A DNA stretch of 64,000 nt from Nocardia transvalensis NBRC 15921. GTDB taxonomy: Bacteria; Actinomycetota; Actinomycetes; Mycobacteriales; Mycobacteriaceae. The position numbers were made by a program, and so were the translations under genes. Position 1 is the first letter of the stretch. Every line of letters starts with the position of its first letter. The stretch is from assembly GCF_000308875.1 (NCBI RefSeq), contig NZ_BAGL01000121.1:1-64000 (forward strand), written 5' to 3'. Below the pieces are notes generated by a model. That model was given only the letters and a program-made list of their open reading frames with translations. It did not search any database and was not told the DNA's origin. Positions 26,014-35,597 of this stretch are shown piece by piece.

Positions 26014-26396
26014 GGGGCCGCCGTCAGTAGCCCGTTCATCGTCGACCCGGGCGTGGGTAGGACGGCGAACAACCACCCGGCATGAAAGGGGTCCTCGGCT
26101 ACCAGTTCCGGACGTGCGATCGCGGCAGCGTTGTGGATGGTGACGAGGCCGCTGATCGGTGCGTAGATGGGGCACGGCCCATGTCCCGCCGTGCGGACCG
26201 CCCCGCACGGCGCCCCGGCCTCGACCAGGGTGCGGACGAGCGGGAGGTCCAGCGCGACGATATCGCGGTCGGCCACGAAGGCCGGGGTCAGTCCGACGCG
26301 CAGCGGATAGTCGGAGAAGCGGTCGCCGGGCGCCAGCGCCAGCCAGCCGTGTTTCTCCGTATAGGAACGGTCGATCGGGAAGTGCTGAACCTGCAT
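26010..26396 (-). CDS. GcvH-like protein lacking the lipoyl lysine
   Basis: 128 residues, with a GAGGAGAAGG ribosome-binding site. The fold of the glycine-cleavage H protein is evident: YTEKHGWLAL at the start, LRVGLT-x-x-x-x-x-x-RDIVALDLP, GAPCGAVRT and PIYAPISGLVTIHN, then LVAEDPF-x-AGWLFAVLP. In true H proteins the lipoylated Lys lies five residues before the (I/V)YAP motif (ESVKAASD). Here that position is His, and there is no Lys anywhere between residues 17 and 128. The protein therefore cannot be lipoylated at the normal site. It sits between soxG and sdaA and overlaps sdaA by 4 bp. Confidence 0.75.
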   Translation of the reverse strand: MQVQHFPIDRSYTEKHGWLALAPGDRFSDYPLRVGLTPAFVADRDIVALDLPLVRTLVEAGAPCGAVRTAGHGPCPIYAPISGLVTIHNAAAIARPELVAEDPFHAGWLFAVLPTPGSTMNGLLTAAP

Positions 26397-26421
26397 GGTG
26401 TTCCTTCTCCTCTCGGAACGG

Positions 26422-27012
26422 CTACCGGCCGGGGCCGAATTCTTCGGCGGCGTCGACGAGCCACTCGGCGAGGTAGCGCGCGAAGGAGGCGCGAACCAGG
26501 ATCCGGTAGTCGTTTCCGTCGTCGTTCACGGCGATCAGCACCACCCCGGCGCGGCCGAGCATGGTCTGCACCGCCGAACCGGCGTGGAATACGCGCGGGT
26601 GCAGGTCGATCGAGCAGCCCTTCGTGAGGACGTCCCGGGCCCGGGAACCCGTGAGCCGCACCGTGGTTCGCTGACCGGAGACATCGGTGGCCGCACCGCC
26701 GTGTGCGTCGACCGCGGCCCGCAGATCCGTCTCCAGCGTGCTCGGCGATGTGGATCGGCTGGTCACCAGCCATTCCTCGGGGCTGAGCCAGATGGCGGTG
26801 GTGCGGTCGTCTCCGGCGGAGGTGCCCGGCGCCGTGGGCAGGTCGAAGCCGAGCACCCGCCGTGCCGCGTCCGTACCGGGCCCGGCGCGGTCGACCCACA
26901 GGTTCACCATCGCGGTGAACGGCTCCTCCGCGACGGTCACCGTGGCGGGGAGGACCGCGAATCGGTGTGACCAGCTCCCGAGCGGGCTGATCGGGGTGAG
27001 AGTGTCAGCCAT
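26422..27012 (-). CDS. soxG: heterotetrameric sarcosine oxidase, gamma subunit
   Basis: 196 residues, overlapping soxA by 8 bp. It matches SoxG in size and pattern: L-x-PLGSW at the N-terminus, AIWLSPEEWLVT near the centre, DVSGQRTTVRLTGSRARDVLTKGC and HPRVFHAGSAVQTMLGRAGVVLI. Gamma is a structural subunit of the bacterial sarcosine oxidase complex. The order B-D-A-G is the canonical operon. Confidence 0.9.
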   Translation of the reverse strand: MADTLTPISPLGSWSHRFAVLPATVTVAEEPFTAMVNLWVDRAGPGTDAARRVLGFDLPTAPGTSAGDDRTTAIWLSPEEWLVTSRSTSPSTLETDLRAAVDAHGGAATDVSGQRTTVRLTGSRARDVLTKGCSIDLHPRVFHAGSAVQTMLGRAGVVLIAVNDDGNDYRILVRASFARYLAEWLVDAAEEFGPGR

Positions 27013-29863
27013 CGCGCCGTGCTCCTTCGGGATCGACGAGGACGGAGCCGGTCACCTCGACCGGTACCAGCGTGCCGTCCACGGGGACGTGCAGGGTGTC
27101 GCCTATTCGGGAGCGTCCCGCCTTGACCAGGGCGAGTGCGAACGGTCGGCCGAGTTCGGCACTGCGATAACTCGAGGTGACGTGACCGAGCATCGGGACC
27201 GGCGGCGGTGGCAGGCACCCGTCGGCGACGGTCTCGATGATCTGCGAGCCCTCCGGCAGGACCGTCTCGCGGTCCAGCGGCAGCAGCCCGACGAACTGCT
27301 TGCGGCGGGGTTGCAGATTCTCGGCCCGGGTGAAGGATCGTTTGCCGATGAAGTCGGCCTTCTTCTTGGACACCACCCAGGTCATTCCGAGGTCCTGCGG
27401 TGTGACCGTGCCGTCGGTGTCCTGGCCGATGATCGGGTACCCCTTCTCGGCGCGCAGCACGTGCATCGTCTCCGTGCCGTACGGCGTGATGCCGAACTCC
27501 TCGCCGGCGGCGATCAGCCGCTCCCACAGGGCGGCGGCGTGCCAGCTGTCGACATTGACCTCGAACGCGAGTTCACCGGAGAAGCTGACCCGGGCGATCC
27601 GGATATGCACGTCGGCGAGGCGGGTGTCGCGCCACGCCATGAACGGGAACGCGTCGTTGCGCACATCCAGATCCGGGAAGACCCGGCCGACGAGATCGCG
27701 TGATCTGGGCCCGACGACGGGGAACGTCGCCCAGTGCTCGGTGACCGACGCGAGCCGGACGCGCAGGTGCGGCCATTCGGTCTGGAGCCACTCTTCCATC
27801 CAGTCCAGGATTTTCGCCGCGTTGCCGGTGGTGGTGAAGATCTGGAACCGGTCCTCCGCCAGGCGCATGACGGTGCCGTCGTCGATGATCATGCCGTCGA
27901 CGCCGCACATCACGCCGTAGCGGACCCGCCCCACCCGCAGGGTGCTCATCATGTTCGTGTAGACCATGTCGAGCAGTACTCCGGCGTCGGCGCCCTGCAC
28001 GTCGATCTTGCCGAGGGTGGAGCCGTCGAGGATGCCGACCCCGCCGCGCACCGCCGCGCACTCGCGCAGCACCGCCGCGGCCATATCCTCACCGGGTTGC
28101 GGGTAGTACCGTGGCCGCTTCCACTGGCCGACATCCTCGAAGATCGCGCCGCGGGCGATATGCCAATCATGAACGGCGGTCACGCGTTCCGGATCGAACA
28201 GGCTGCCGCGGCTGCGACCGGCGAGCGCCGCGAACGCCACCGGCGTGTACGGCGGCCGGAACGTGGTGGTGCCGAGATCCTCGATCGATGTGCCGAGGAG
28301 TTCGGCGGTGATGCCGGAGGCGAGGACGCCGGAGGTCTTGCCCTGGTCGTGTGCCGTGCCGATGGTGGTGTAGCGCTTGACATGTTCCATCGACCGCATG
28401 CCCGCGCCGACCGCGCGGGACAGGTCGGCGACGGTCGCGTCCCGCTGCAGGTCGACGAACTGGCGGTCCGCTCCGGCCGGGTCGGGAACACGCCAGAGTA
28501 CAAGGGGCCGAACGAATTCGCCCTCCTCCTCGGTGCGTGGATCGTCCGACGGCGGAGGGGTGAACCCGAGTTCGAGCGCCGCGGCCGCACCGGCCGTCCG
28601 GCCACTGCGCAGGCAACCGGCCAGGTCGAACACTCCGTCGGCCGCACCGGCGACCGAGACTCCCGGCAGCGGTGCGCCGGGCAGGAACGCGCCGAGTGCG
28701 TCGTCGTAGCGCAGCGCGCCGCGGGCCTGGCTGAACAGGTGCACGGCGGGGCTCCAGCCGCCGCTGACCAGCAGCGCGTCGCAGGCCAGCGGCGTCCGGC
28801 GTCCGTCGGTGTCCGAGCGCTCGGACACGAGGGCGTGGGTGATGCGGCCGGGGCCGTGCGTGCCGGAGACGACCGAGCCGGTGCGGACCGGGATGCCGCG
28901 GCGTTCGCATTCCCGCCGCCATCGCTCCGGCGCCCGGTCGCGGGCCTCGACGACGGCGGCGATCCGGACACCGCCGTCGTGCAGGTCGATCGCCGCGGCG
29001 TAGGCGCTGTCGTTGGTGGTGAAAACGACTGCCCGCGTGCCGACTCGCACGCCGTAGCGGTGCAGGAAGGTGCGGGCGCTGTGCGCGAGCATGATGCCGG
29101 GCCGGTCGTTGTCCGTGAAGACGACGGGACGCTCGTGCGCACCGGTGGTGACGAGGACGTGCCGGGCACGGATGCGCCACACCCGCTGACGGCTGAGCGC
29201 GGCGGGCGCCTCGAAGCCGAGGTGGTCCGTGCGCCGCTCGAGGGCCAGGACGAAACCGTCGTCGTAGTGGCCGAATGCCGTGGTGCGCTGCAGATGTACC
29301 ACCTCGGGACAGGCGGCCAGCTCCGCGACCGCGGCCGCGACCCAGTCGAGAGCCGGTGCGCCGTCGATGGTTTCGGCGCCGCCGAGCAGCGCGCCGCCTG
29401 CCTCGTTCTGCTCGTCGACGAGCACGACGCGCGCGCCGGACCGTGCCGCGGTCAGCGCGGCGGCGAGGCCGGTCGGTCCGGCGCCGGCGACCAGCAGATC
29501 CGCGTGCACATGCTGAGCGTCGTACGTCGCCGAGTCAGGGAGCGCGCCCAGTCGCCCCTGTCCAGCGAGGCCGCGCGCCACGAGCCCGTCGAACAGCTCG
29601 ACGGTGCCGGCGAGCAGCATCGGTTCGGGGAAGGGCTCCTCGATCTGGACCAGCCCGCCGGTGTCCTCGGCCCACGCCGCCGTAATGCCGCGCGGGCGGC
29701 CGAGTTTGACGCTGGTGGCGATCTCGTGGATGCCGTGTGCCAGCAGCGCCGACGCCAGGGTGTCGCCCGCGTGACCGGTCAGCCGGCGGCCGTCGAAGGT
29801 GAAGGCGCGGACCGTGCCGCGGTCGATCCGGCCGCCCCGGGGGGTGCGAAATGGTGCGTTCAC
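27005..29863 (-). CDS. soxA: heterotetrameric sarcosine oxidase, alpha subunit
   Basis: 952 residues from the GTG at 29863 (GTGA overlap with soxD). The domains run in order: a short 2Fe-2S-like N-terminal Fer2_4 region (FDGRRLTGHAGDTLASALLAHG), an NAD/FAD-binding domain (LLVAGAGPTGLAAALTAARSG, about 130-150), and a C-terminal GcvT-like folate domain from about 580 (DVGQWKRPRYY, GILDGSTLGKIDVQG). The enzyme oxidises sarcosine to glycine, H2O2 and 5,10-methylene-tetrahydrofolate. The length is normal for the family. Confidence 0.93.
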   Translation of the reverse strand: MNAPFRTPRGGRIDRGTVRAFTFDGRRLTGHAGDTLASALLAHGIHEIATSVKLGRPRGITAAWAEDTGGLVQIEEPFPEPMLLAGTVELFDGLVARGLAGQGRLGALPDSATYDAQHVHADLLVAGAGPTGLAAALTAARSGARVVLVDEQNEAGGALLGGAETIDGAPALDWVAAAVAELAACPEVVHLQRTTAFGHYDDGFVLALERRTDHLGFEAPAALSRQRVWRIRARHVLVTTGAHERPVVFTDNDRPGIMLAHSARTFLHRYGVRVGTRAVVFTTNDSAYAAAIDLHDGGVRIAAVVEARDRAPERWRRECERRGIPVRTGSVVSGTHGPGRITHALVSERSDTDGRRTPLACDALLVSGGWSPAVHLFSQARGALRYDDALGAFLPGAPLPGVSVAGAADGVFDLAGCLRSGRTAGAAAALELGFTPPPSDDPRTEEEGEFVRPLVLWRVPDPAGADRQFVDLQRDATVADLSRAVGAGMRSMEHVKRYTTIGTAHDQGKTSGVLASGITAELLGTSIEDLGTTTFRPPYTPVAFAALAGRSRGSLFDPERVTAVHDWHIARGAIFEDVGQWKRPRYYPQPGEDMAAAVLRECAAVRGGVGILDGSTLGKIDVQGADAGVLLDMVYTNMMSTLRVGRVRYGVMCGVDGMIIDDGTVMRLAEDRFQIFTTTGNAAKILDWMEEWLQTEWPHLRVRLASVTEHWATFPVVGPRSRDLVGRVFPDLDVRNDAFPFMAWRDTRLADVHIRIARVSFSGELAFEVNVDSWHAAALWERLIAAGEEFGITPYGTETMHVLRAEKGYPIIGQDTDGTVTPQDLGMTWVVSKKKADFIGKRSFTRAENLQPRRKQFVGLLPLDRETVLPEGSQIIETVADGCLPPPPVPMLGHVTSSYRSAELGRPFALALVKAGRSRIGDTLHVPVDGTLVPVEVTGSVLVDPEGARRDG

Positions 29864-30138
29864 GGTATCGCCGGCTTCTGCTCGTCCGAGCGGTAGACGC
29901 TGTGGAATCGGTAGGTGGTGGTGTCGCGGAGGGCGTTGAACCAGCGCCGGCATCCGGCGGTGTGGCACCAGCGCTCGGCGAAGAGGCCCTGGGGATTCGA
30001 GCGGTAGAACACGTACCGCGCCCACTCCTCGTCGGTCAGCGACTGCGGATCCTCGGGGTAGGCGACGTGTGCCTCACCGCCGTAATGGAATTCGGTCTCC
30101 TCGCGCGGCCCGCACCACGGGCATGCGATCAATTGCAT
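29860..30138 (-). CDS. soxD: heterotetrameric sarcosine oxidase, delta subunit
   Basis: 92 residues, the usual SoxD size. It begins MQLIACPWCGPREETEFHYGGEAH; the Cys pair CPWCG and the later WCHTAGCRRWFNALRDT make the zinc site, and the C-terminus has the typical THRF-like TYRFHSVYR segment. It is flanked by soxB (12-bp gap) and soxA (4-bp overlap). Confidence 0.93.
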   Translation of the reverse strand: MQLIACPWCGPREETEFHYGGEAHVAYPEDPQSLTDEEWARYVFYRSNPQGLFAERWCHTAGCRRWFNALRDTTTYRFHSVYRSDEQKPAIP

Positions 30139-30150
30139 GGCGGCTCCTGC

Positions 30151-31380
30151 TCAATGCGCGACGGCGGCGGCGCCGTGCTCGTCGACCAGGGCGCCGGTGA
30201 CGAACCGGTCCAGGCCGAACGGCGCGATGTACTCGTGCGGTTCGTCGTGGGCGAGGGTGTCGGCCAGACACCACCCGATACCCGGCGTCGCCTTGAATCC
30301 GCCTGTGCCCCAACCACAGTTGAGGTAGAGGTTGTCGTACGGGGTGCGGCCGACGATGGGGGAGGCGTCGGGGCAGACGTCGACGATGCCGCCCCAGGTG
30401 CGCAGTAGGTGGGCTCGGGCGAAGACCGGGAACAGTTCGACCGCGGCCGCCATCTGACGCTCGATGATGTGGAAGGCGCCGCGCCGGCCGTATCCGTTGT
30501 AGGAGTCGATACCGGCCCCCATCACCAGTTCGCCCTTGTGCGCCTGCGACACGTACACGTGAATGGCATTGGACATCACGATGGTCGGATGGACGGGCTC
30601 GAGCAATTCGGAGACCAGCGCCTGGAGCGGATGGCTCTGTAGCGGTGTGCGGATGCCGAGCATGTCGGTGAGCGTGGAGGTGTGCCCGGCCGCGCACAAC
30701 GCGACCTGCCCGGCCCCGATGTCACCGCGCGTGGTGCGCACCCCGGTGACCCGGTCGCCGCTGGTGACGAAACCGGTGACTTCGCAGTTCTGGAGGATGT
30801 CGATGCCGGCCCGGTCGGCGCTGCGGGCGAATCCCCATGCCACGTAGTCGTGTTTGGCGATCCCGGCGCGGGGCTGGTAGGTCGCGCCGAGCACCGGATA
30901 GCGAATCTCGGTGGAGGTGTTGACGATCGGGCACAGCTTCTTCACCTCGTCCGGATCGACCCACTGCGCGTCGATGCCGTTGAGCTTGTTGGCCTCGACG
31001 CGGCGGACGCTGTCGCGGACGTCCTGCAAGCTGTGCGCCAGATTGAGTACGCCGCGCCGGCTGAACAGAATCGGGTAGTCGAGCTCGTCCTCGAGACCCT
31101 CCCACAGTTTCAGGGAGTGCTCGTAGATCCGCGCGCTCTCGTCCCACAGGTAGTTCGACCGGATCAGTGTCGTGTTGCGGGCCATGTTTCCGCCTGCGAG
31201 CCAGCCCTTTTCGAGGACCGCGACATTGCTGATGCCGTGGTTGCGGGCCAGATAGTGCGCGGTGGCGAGGCCGTGACCGCCGCCGCCGACGATGACGACG
31301 TCGTATGTCTGCTTCGGTTCGGGATTGCGCCAGAGGAATTCGGGATGGTCGGGCAGGTGGGCGCCCGGGGGGCTCGTCAT
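30151..31380 (-). CDS. soxB: heterotetrameric sarcosine oxidase, beta subunit
   Basis: 409 residues, ATG with GGAGG 7 nt upstream. It carries the FAD fold VVIVGGGGHGLATAHYLARNHG (about 27-48) and the covalent-flavin region typical of SoxB, with LEKGWLAGGNMARNTTLIRSNYL and near the C-terminus YLNCGWGTGGFKATPG. It is the catalytic subunit that oxidises sarcosine. It is the first gene of a six-gene operon (soxB-D-A-G, GcvH-like, sdaA), divergent from the GntR gene. Confidence 0.93.
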   Translation of the reverse strand: MTSPPGAHLPDHPEFLWRNPEPKQTYDVVIVGGGGHGLATAHYLARNHGISNVAVLEKGWLAGGNMARNTTLIRSNYLWDESARIYEHSLKLWEGLEDELDYPILFSRRGVLNLAHSLQDVRDSVRRVEANKLNGIDAQWVDPDEVKKLCPIVNTSTEIRYPVLGATYQPRAGIAKHDYVAWGFARSADRAGIDILQNCEVTGFVTSGDRVTGVRTTRGDIGAGQVALCAAGHTSTLTDMLGIRTPLQSHPLQALVSELLEPVHPTIVMSNAIHVYVSQAHKGELVMGAGIDSYNGYGRRGAFHIIERQMAAAVELFPVFARAHLLRTWGGIVDVCPDASPIVGRTPYDNLYLNCGWGTGGFKATPGIGWCLADTLAHDEPHEYIAPFGLDRFVTGALVDEHGAAAVAH

Positions 31381-31415
31381 CGGTACCTCCGACTGGAAGG
31401 TCAGTGCGGTATAAC

Positions 31416-31425
31416 TAATATATCA
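31416..31425. promoter_or_regulatory. TRATATATCA operator copy 2 (sox/GntR divergent promoter)
   Basis: TAATATATCA lies 36 bp upstream of soxB and 70 bp upstream of the GntR gene. It matches the copy at 20811 exactly over 10 bp and the perfect palindrome at 35598 except for one base. The location supports GntR autoregulation with simultaneous control of the sox operon. Confidence 0.55.
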
Positions 31426-31494
31426 CTCTGCATGTAGACTAAGGTCAACGAAGACGGGACGTCAAGGGCTCGCGGTACATCAGGAGAGAGGCGG

Positions 31495-32166
31495 ATGAGT
31501 GTGATCGATCCACTGGTCGTCGACACGGTTCCGGTCGGCGGTACCTCCGCGGACAGCGCGTATCAGGAGATCCGTGACCGCCTGGTCATGCTCGACATCC
31601 GTCCGGGAGACCCCATCAACGACGACCGCCTGGCCCTGGAGCTGGGAGTCGGCCGGACGCCGGTGCGCGAGGCGCTCAAGCGGCTCGAGCGCGACCGATT
31701 GGTGATCGCCTACCCCCGGCGCGGCACGTTCGCGACGGGCGTCGACATGACCGACCTGTCGGACATCTCCGAGATTCGCCGGCAACTCGAGCCCGTGGCG
31801 GCCGCCCGCGCGGCCCGGACGGCCTCCCAGGACACGCGAGATCGTTTGGCCGCGTTGGCCGACCAGATCGCGGAGCTGGCCGATACGGAGGACCCGCAGG
31901 ATCTGCTGCGGAAGGATATCCGGGTGCATCGCGAGATCTACCGGGCCGCGGGCAATCCGCACCTGGAGGACATCCTGGTGGGCCTGGATTCGCACGCGAC
32001 CAGGATCTGGTGCCTGTTCCTCGATCGTCTGCCCGATGTCGCGGGGCACGTCCGGGAGCACGCGGGATTGCTGCGCGCCATCGTGAGCGGCGACGCCGAC
32101 ACCGCGTCCTCGCTGGCGCTGGCGCACGTGACGGGTTTCGAGCAGGCCATCCGCAACCTGCTGTAG
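31495..32166 (+). CDS. GntR-family regulator (FCD ligand domain)
   Basis: 223 residues, ribosome-binding site GAGAGG. The winged HTH reads AYQEIRDRLVMLDIRPGDPINDDRLALELGVGRTPVREALKRLERDRLV; the FCD helical domain has the metal-binding Asp/His positions (DIRVHREIYRAAGNPHLEDIL, H in REHAGLLRAI). It lies between the sox operon and purU, and the palindromic operator adjoins its promoter. It most likely senses betaine, dimethylglycine or sarcosine and controls all three transcription units. Confidence 0.9.
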   Translation: MSVIDPLVVDTVPVGGTSADSAYQEIRDRLVMLDIRPGDPINDDRLALELGVGRTPVREALKRLERDRLVIAYPRRGTFATGVDMTDLSDISEIRRQLEPVAAARAARTASQDTRDRLAALADQIAELADTEDPQDLLRKDIRVHREIYRAAGNPHLEDILVGLDSHATRIWCLFLDRLPDVAGHVREHAGLLRAIVSGDADTASSLALAHVTGFEQAIRNLL

Positions 32167-32172
32167 CGCGGC

Positions 32173-33021
32173 TCAGCTGAAGACGACCGTGCGATGGCCG
32201 TGCAGGAGTACCCGATGTTCGCAGTGCCACCGGACGGCGCGCGACAGGGCCAGGGCTTCGACATCCTGGCCGACGGTGGCCAATCGCATCGGATCGAAGG
32301 AGTGGTCGATGCGGATGACCTCCTGTTCGATGATCGGGCCCTCATCCAGGTCCGGGGTCACGTAATGCGCTGTCGCGCCGACCAGTTTGACGCCGCGATC
32401 GAAGGCCTGGTGGTAGGGCTTCGCGCCTTTGAAGCCGGGCAGAAACGAATGGTGGATGTTGATGGCCCGGCCGTGCAGGGCGCGGCAGGTGTCGTCGGAC
32501 AGGATCTGCATATAGCGGGCCAGCACCACGAGGTCGGCGCGGTGTCGCTCGACGACATCCAGTAGCTCCGCCTCCGCCCGGGTCCTGGTGCCCGGGGTCA
32601 CCGGGATGTGCACGAAGGGGAGGCCCGCCGCCTCGGCCATGGGCCGCAGGTCGGGATGGTTGGACACGACCGCCACCAGGTCGGCGCCGAGAATGCCCGC
32701 GCGCCAGCGGAAGAGGAGATCGTTGAGGCAGTGGCCCATCCGCGAGACCATGACCACGACGCGGGGCGGTGCGCAGCCGTTGATCCGGTAGTTCATACCG
32801 AATTCCGCGGCGACGGACTCGAATTGCTCGGTGAGGTGTGCCGCGTCGGTATCGCCCTGGGGGATGAACGAGGTGCGGAGGAAGAAGGCACCGTTCCTCG
32901 TATCGTCGAACTGCTGGTGCTGGGCGATATCGCAGTCGTGCTGGAACAGGAAGGCGCTCACCGCGTGGACGATGCCCAGGCGCTGAGCACAGGACAGGGT
33001 CAGGGTGAAGGTGTTCGGCAT
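32173..33021 (-). CDS. purU: formyltetrahydrofolate deformylase
   Basis: 282 residues. An N-terminal ACT domain (TLSCAQRLGIVHAVSAFLFQHDCDI) precedes the formyltransferase domain with MVSRMGHCLNDLLFRW, VVSNHPD, NIHHSFLPGF-GA, and HYVTPDLDEGPIIEQ including the catalytic Asp. It hydrolyses 10-formyl-THF to formate and THF, which regenerates the folate loaded by dimethylglycine and sarcosine oxidation. It is placed 15 bp downstream of the dimethylglycine-dehydrogenase-like gene on the same strand. Confidence 0.92.
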   Translation of the reverse strand: MPNTFTLTLSCAQRLGIVHAVSAFLFQHDCDIAQHQQFDDTRNGAFFLRTSFIPQGDTDAAHLTEQFESVAAEFGMNYRINGCAPPRVVVMVSRMGHCLNDLLFRWRAGILGADLVAVVSNHPDLRPMAEAAGLPFVHIPVTPGTRTRAEAELLDVVERHRADLVVLARYMQILSDDTCRALHGRAINIHHSFLPGFKGAKPYHQAFDRGVKLVGATAHYVTPDLDEGPIIEQEVIRIDHSFDPMRLATVGQDVEALALSRAVRWHCEHRVLLHGHRTVVFS

Positions 33022-33036
33022 CGGCGTCTCCGCTGC

Positions 33037-35502
33037 TCAGGACTTGATCTTCGTCATGGCGGGGTCGAACAGGGGCTCGGCGGTGACGGTCGCGGAGATC
33101 CGGGCGCCGAAGTATTCGATCTCGACCCGGGCGCCGATCTCGGCCGACGCTGGCAACCACGCGTAGGCGATGGGGGCGCCCACGGTGTGGCCGAACGCGG
33201 CACTGGTGACGTAGCCGCACGGTTCGCCGTCGAGGAAGACGGGCTCCTGGCCGAGCACCACCGATCGGCGGTCGTCGATCGTCAGGCAGGTCAGGCGGCG
33301 CTGGACCGTCGCCTCCGAAATGCCTTGCAGCGCGGCATGTCCGGCGAAGCCGTCCTTCTGCTTGCGCACCGCGAAGCCGAGCCCGGCCTCGTACGGGTTG
33401 TGCTCGGTGGTCATATCGGTGCCCCAGGAGCGGTAGCCCTTCTCCAGCCGCAGGCTGTTGAACGCGGCGCGGCCGGCGGCGATGACCCCGTACCTCTGCC
33501 CCTCCGCCCAGAGCACGTCCCACAGTCGCAGGCCGTTGTCTGCCGAGGCGTACAGCTCCCAGCCCAGCTCGCCGACGTAGGACAGTCGCATCGCGGTCAC
33601 CGGGATGCCGCCGATGCGAACCTTTTCTGCGCGGAAGTACTTGAAGTTCTCGTTCGAGAAATCGTCCCTGCTGAGCGGTGCGACCACGTCTCGCGCTCGG
33701 GGGCCCCACAGGCCGATACAGCAGGTGCCGCCGGTGATGTCGCGGATGTGCACGCTGCCGTCGGCGGGCGCGTGGCGACGGAAGTGGTCGAGGTCCAGAT
33801 TGCCGTTCGCGCCGACCTGGAAGGTATCCGCCGACAGGCGGGTGACGGTGAGATCGCTGCGCACCCCGCCCGCCTCGTCGAGTGCCAGTGTGTAGGTGAC
33901 CGATCCGACGGACTTGTCCATCTTTCCGGTGGTGAGACGGTCCAGCAGGGCCAGCGCACCCGGACCGGAGATCTCGAGCCGCTTCAGCGGGGTCATGTCG
34001 TACATGGCGACGGCGGTGCGGGTGCGCCAGGCCTCCACCGCGGCGATCGGGGAGTGGAACTTGGCGGACCAGGCGTCGCGCTCCGGCGGAATCCATTCGG
34101 GCGGTAGCTCGCCCAGGAGTTCCGCGTTGGCGTCGAACCAGTGCGGGCGCTCCCAGCCGGCGCTCTCCAGGAATACCGCGCCGAGTTCGCGCTGCCGGAC
34201 GTGGAACGGGCTGACGCGGAGGTTCCGGGGGGAACGTCGCGGCTGCAGCGGGTGCAGGACGTCGTAGATCTCCACGAAATTCTGCTGGGAGGTCTCGCTG
34301 ACATACTCGGGCGACAGCTGGACCTGCTCGAACCGGTGAACGTCGCAACCGTGTAGTTCGATCTCGCTCCGGCCCTCGATCAGCAGCTGCGCCACCGCAC
34401 GGGCGACACCGGCGGAATGGGTCACCCAGACCGCCTCGGCGATCCAGAACCCCTCGAGGTCGGCGGATTCGCCGATCAGCGGTCCGCCGTCGGGAGTGAA
34501 CGAGAAGATGCCGTTGAAACCCTCCTCGACCTCGGCCGTGTCGAGGCACGGCAGTAGTAGCTGACTCTGCTTCCAGGAGGGGGCGAAGTCAGCGGCGGTG
34601 AAGGGCTGCATCGACGGCATATCCGACTCGGAAATATCTGTGCTGCTGGACAATTCGCGCAGATCTACCGGCATCGGGCGGTGGGCGTAGGTGCCTATTC
34701 CGAGACGGTCGACGTGTTCACGGAAGTACAGATCTTGATCCTGGTGGCGGAGGATCGGGAGGGTGGCCTCGGTGAGATCCGAACTGCGGCCGGCGAGTTC
34801 GGGAATCCGTCCGGTCTTGGCGTACTGGTGCGCCAGCGGCAGCAGGGGGACGTCCATCCCGGCCATCGCGCCGATCTCGACGCCCCAGAAACCCGCACAG
34901 GACACCACGATATCGGCGGGGATCACGCCGGCGGTGGTGGTGACTCCGGTGACGCGGCCGCCGTGCTGCTCGATCCCGGTGACCTCGGTCAGACCCCGTA
35001 GCACGACGCCGCGCGCCGCGACCCGCCTCGCGAGGGCGACCACGACCCGCGAGGCTTTCGCGAGCCCGTCCGTCGGCACGTACAGACCGCCGAGGATCCG
35101 GCTCTCGTCCACCAGGGGATGCAGGCGCACGCAGTCCTTCGGATCGAGTACCGAGCCCTCGACGCCCCACGACGTCGCCCACCCCTGCTTGCGATGCAGG
35201 TCGGCCAACCGCTCCGGGGTGGTCGCGACCTCCAGGCCGCCCAGCTGGTTGAAGCACCATCCGCCGTCGACCTCCAGGCCGAGGAACTTCTCCACGGTGT
35301 ACCGGGCGAATTCGGTCATCGTCTTCGAGGCGTTGGTCTGGAAGACCAGCCCGGGCGCATGCGATGTCGAGCCGCCGGTCAAGGGCAGCGGGCCTCGATC
35401 GAGAACGCTGATCCGATCCCACCCGCGACCGGAGAGCTCGTCGGCGAGGTTCATGCCGACGATGCCGGCTCCGATGATCACGACACGGGGCGACGTACCC
35501 AT
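33037..35502 (-). CDS. dimethylglycine/sarcosine dehydrogenase-like FAD-GcvT fusion
   Basis: 821 residues from the ATG at 35502, with AGGAGG 7 nt upstream; an upstream in-frame start would add a basic, non-family tail. Domain order: DAO-type FAD domain (VVIIGAGIVGMNLADEL; TGGSTSHAPGLVFQTN), central FAO_M linker, GcvT N and C folate domains (AMYDMTPLKRLEISGPGALALLDRLTTG; AIAYAWLPASAEIGARVEIEYFG). This architecture demethylates N-methylglycines and passes the one-carbon unit to tetrahydrofolate. Context favours dimethylglycine. A perfect operator palindrome lies 96 bp upstream. Confidence 0.88.
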   Translation of the reverse strand: MGTSPRVVIIGAGIVGMNLADELSGRGWDRISVLDRGPLPLTGGSTSHAPGLVFQTNASKTMTEFARYTVEKFLGLEVDGGWCFNQLGGLEVATTPERLADLHRKQGWATSWGVEGSVLDPKDCVRLHPLVDESRILGGLYVPTDGLAKASRVVVALARRVAARGVVLRGLTEVTGIEQHGGRVTGVTTTAGVIPADIVVSCAGFWGVEIGAMAGMDVPLLPLAHQYAKTGRIPELAGRSSDLTEATLPILRHQDQDLYFREHVDRLGIGTYAHRPMPVDLRELSSSTDISESDMPSMQPFTAADFAPSWKQSQLLLPCLDTAEVEEGFNGIFSFTPDGGPLIGESADLEGFWIAEAVWVTHSAGVARAVAQLLIEGRSEIELHGCDVHRFEQVQLSPEYVSETSQQNFVEIYDVLHPLQPRRSPRNLRVSPFHVRQRELGAVFLESAGWERPHWFDANAELLGELPPEWIPPERDAWSAKFHSPIAAVEAWRTRTAVAMYDMTPLKRLEISGPGALALLDRLTTGKMDKSVGSVTYTLALDEAGGVRSDLTVTRLSADTFQVGANGNLDLDHFRRHAPADGSVHIRDITGGTCCIGLWGPRARDVVAPLSRDDFSNENFKYFRAEKVRIGGIPVTAMRLSYVGELGWELYASADNGLRLWDVLWAEGQRYGVIAAGRAAFNSLRLEKGYRSWGTDMTTEHNPYEAGLGFAVRKQKDGFAGHAALQGISEATVQRRLTCLTIDDRRSVVLGQEPVFLDGEPCGYVTSAAFGHTVGAPIAYAWLPASAEIGARVEIEYFGARISATVTAEPLFDPAMTKIKS

Positions 35503-35597
35503 AACGGTCCCTCCTGTGGTGGTTGCCGACGCGCAGGCCGGGTATCGGCACCCTGACCACACCTGGGCGGCATCTGAACCACAACTGTGTTGGATAC

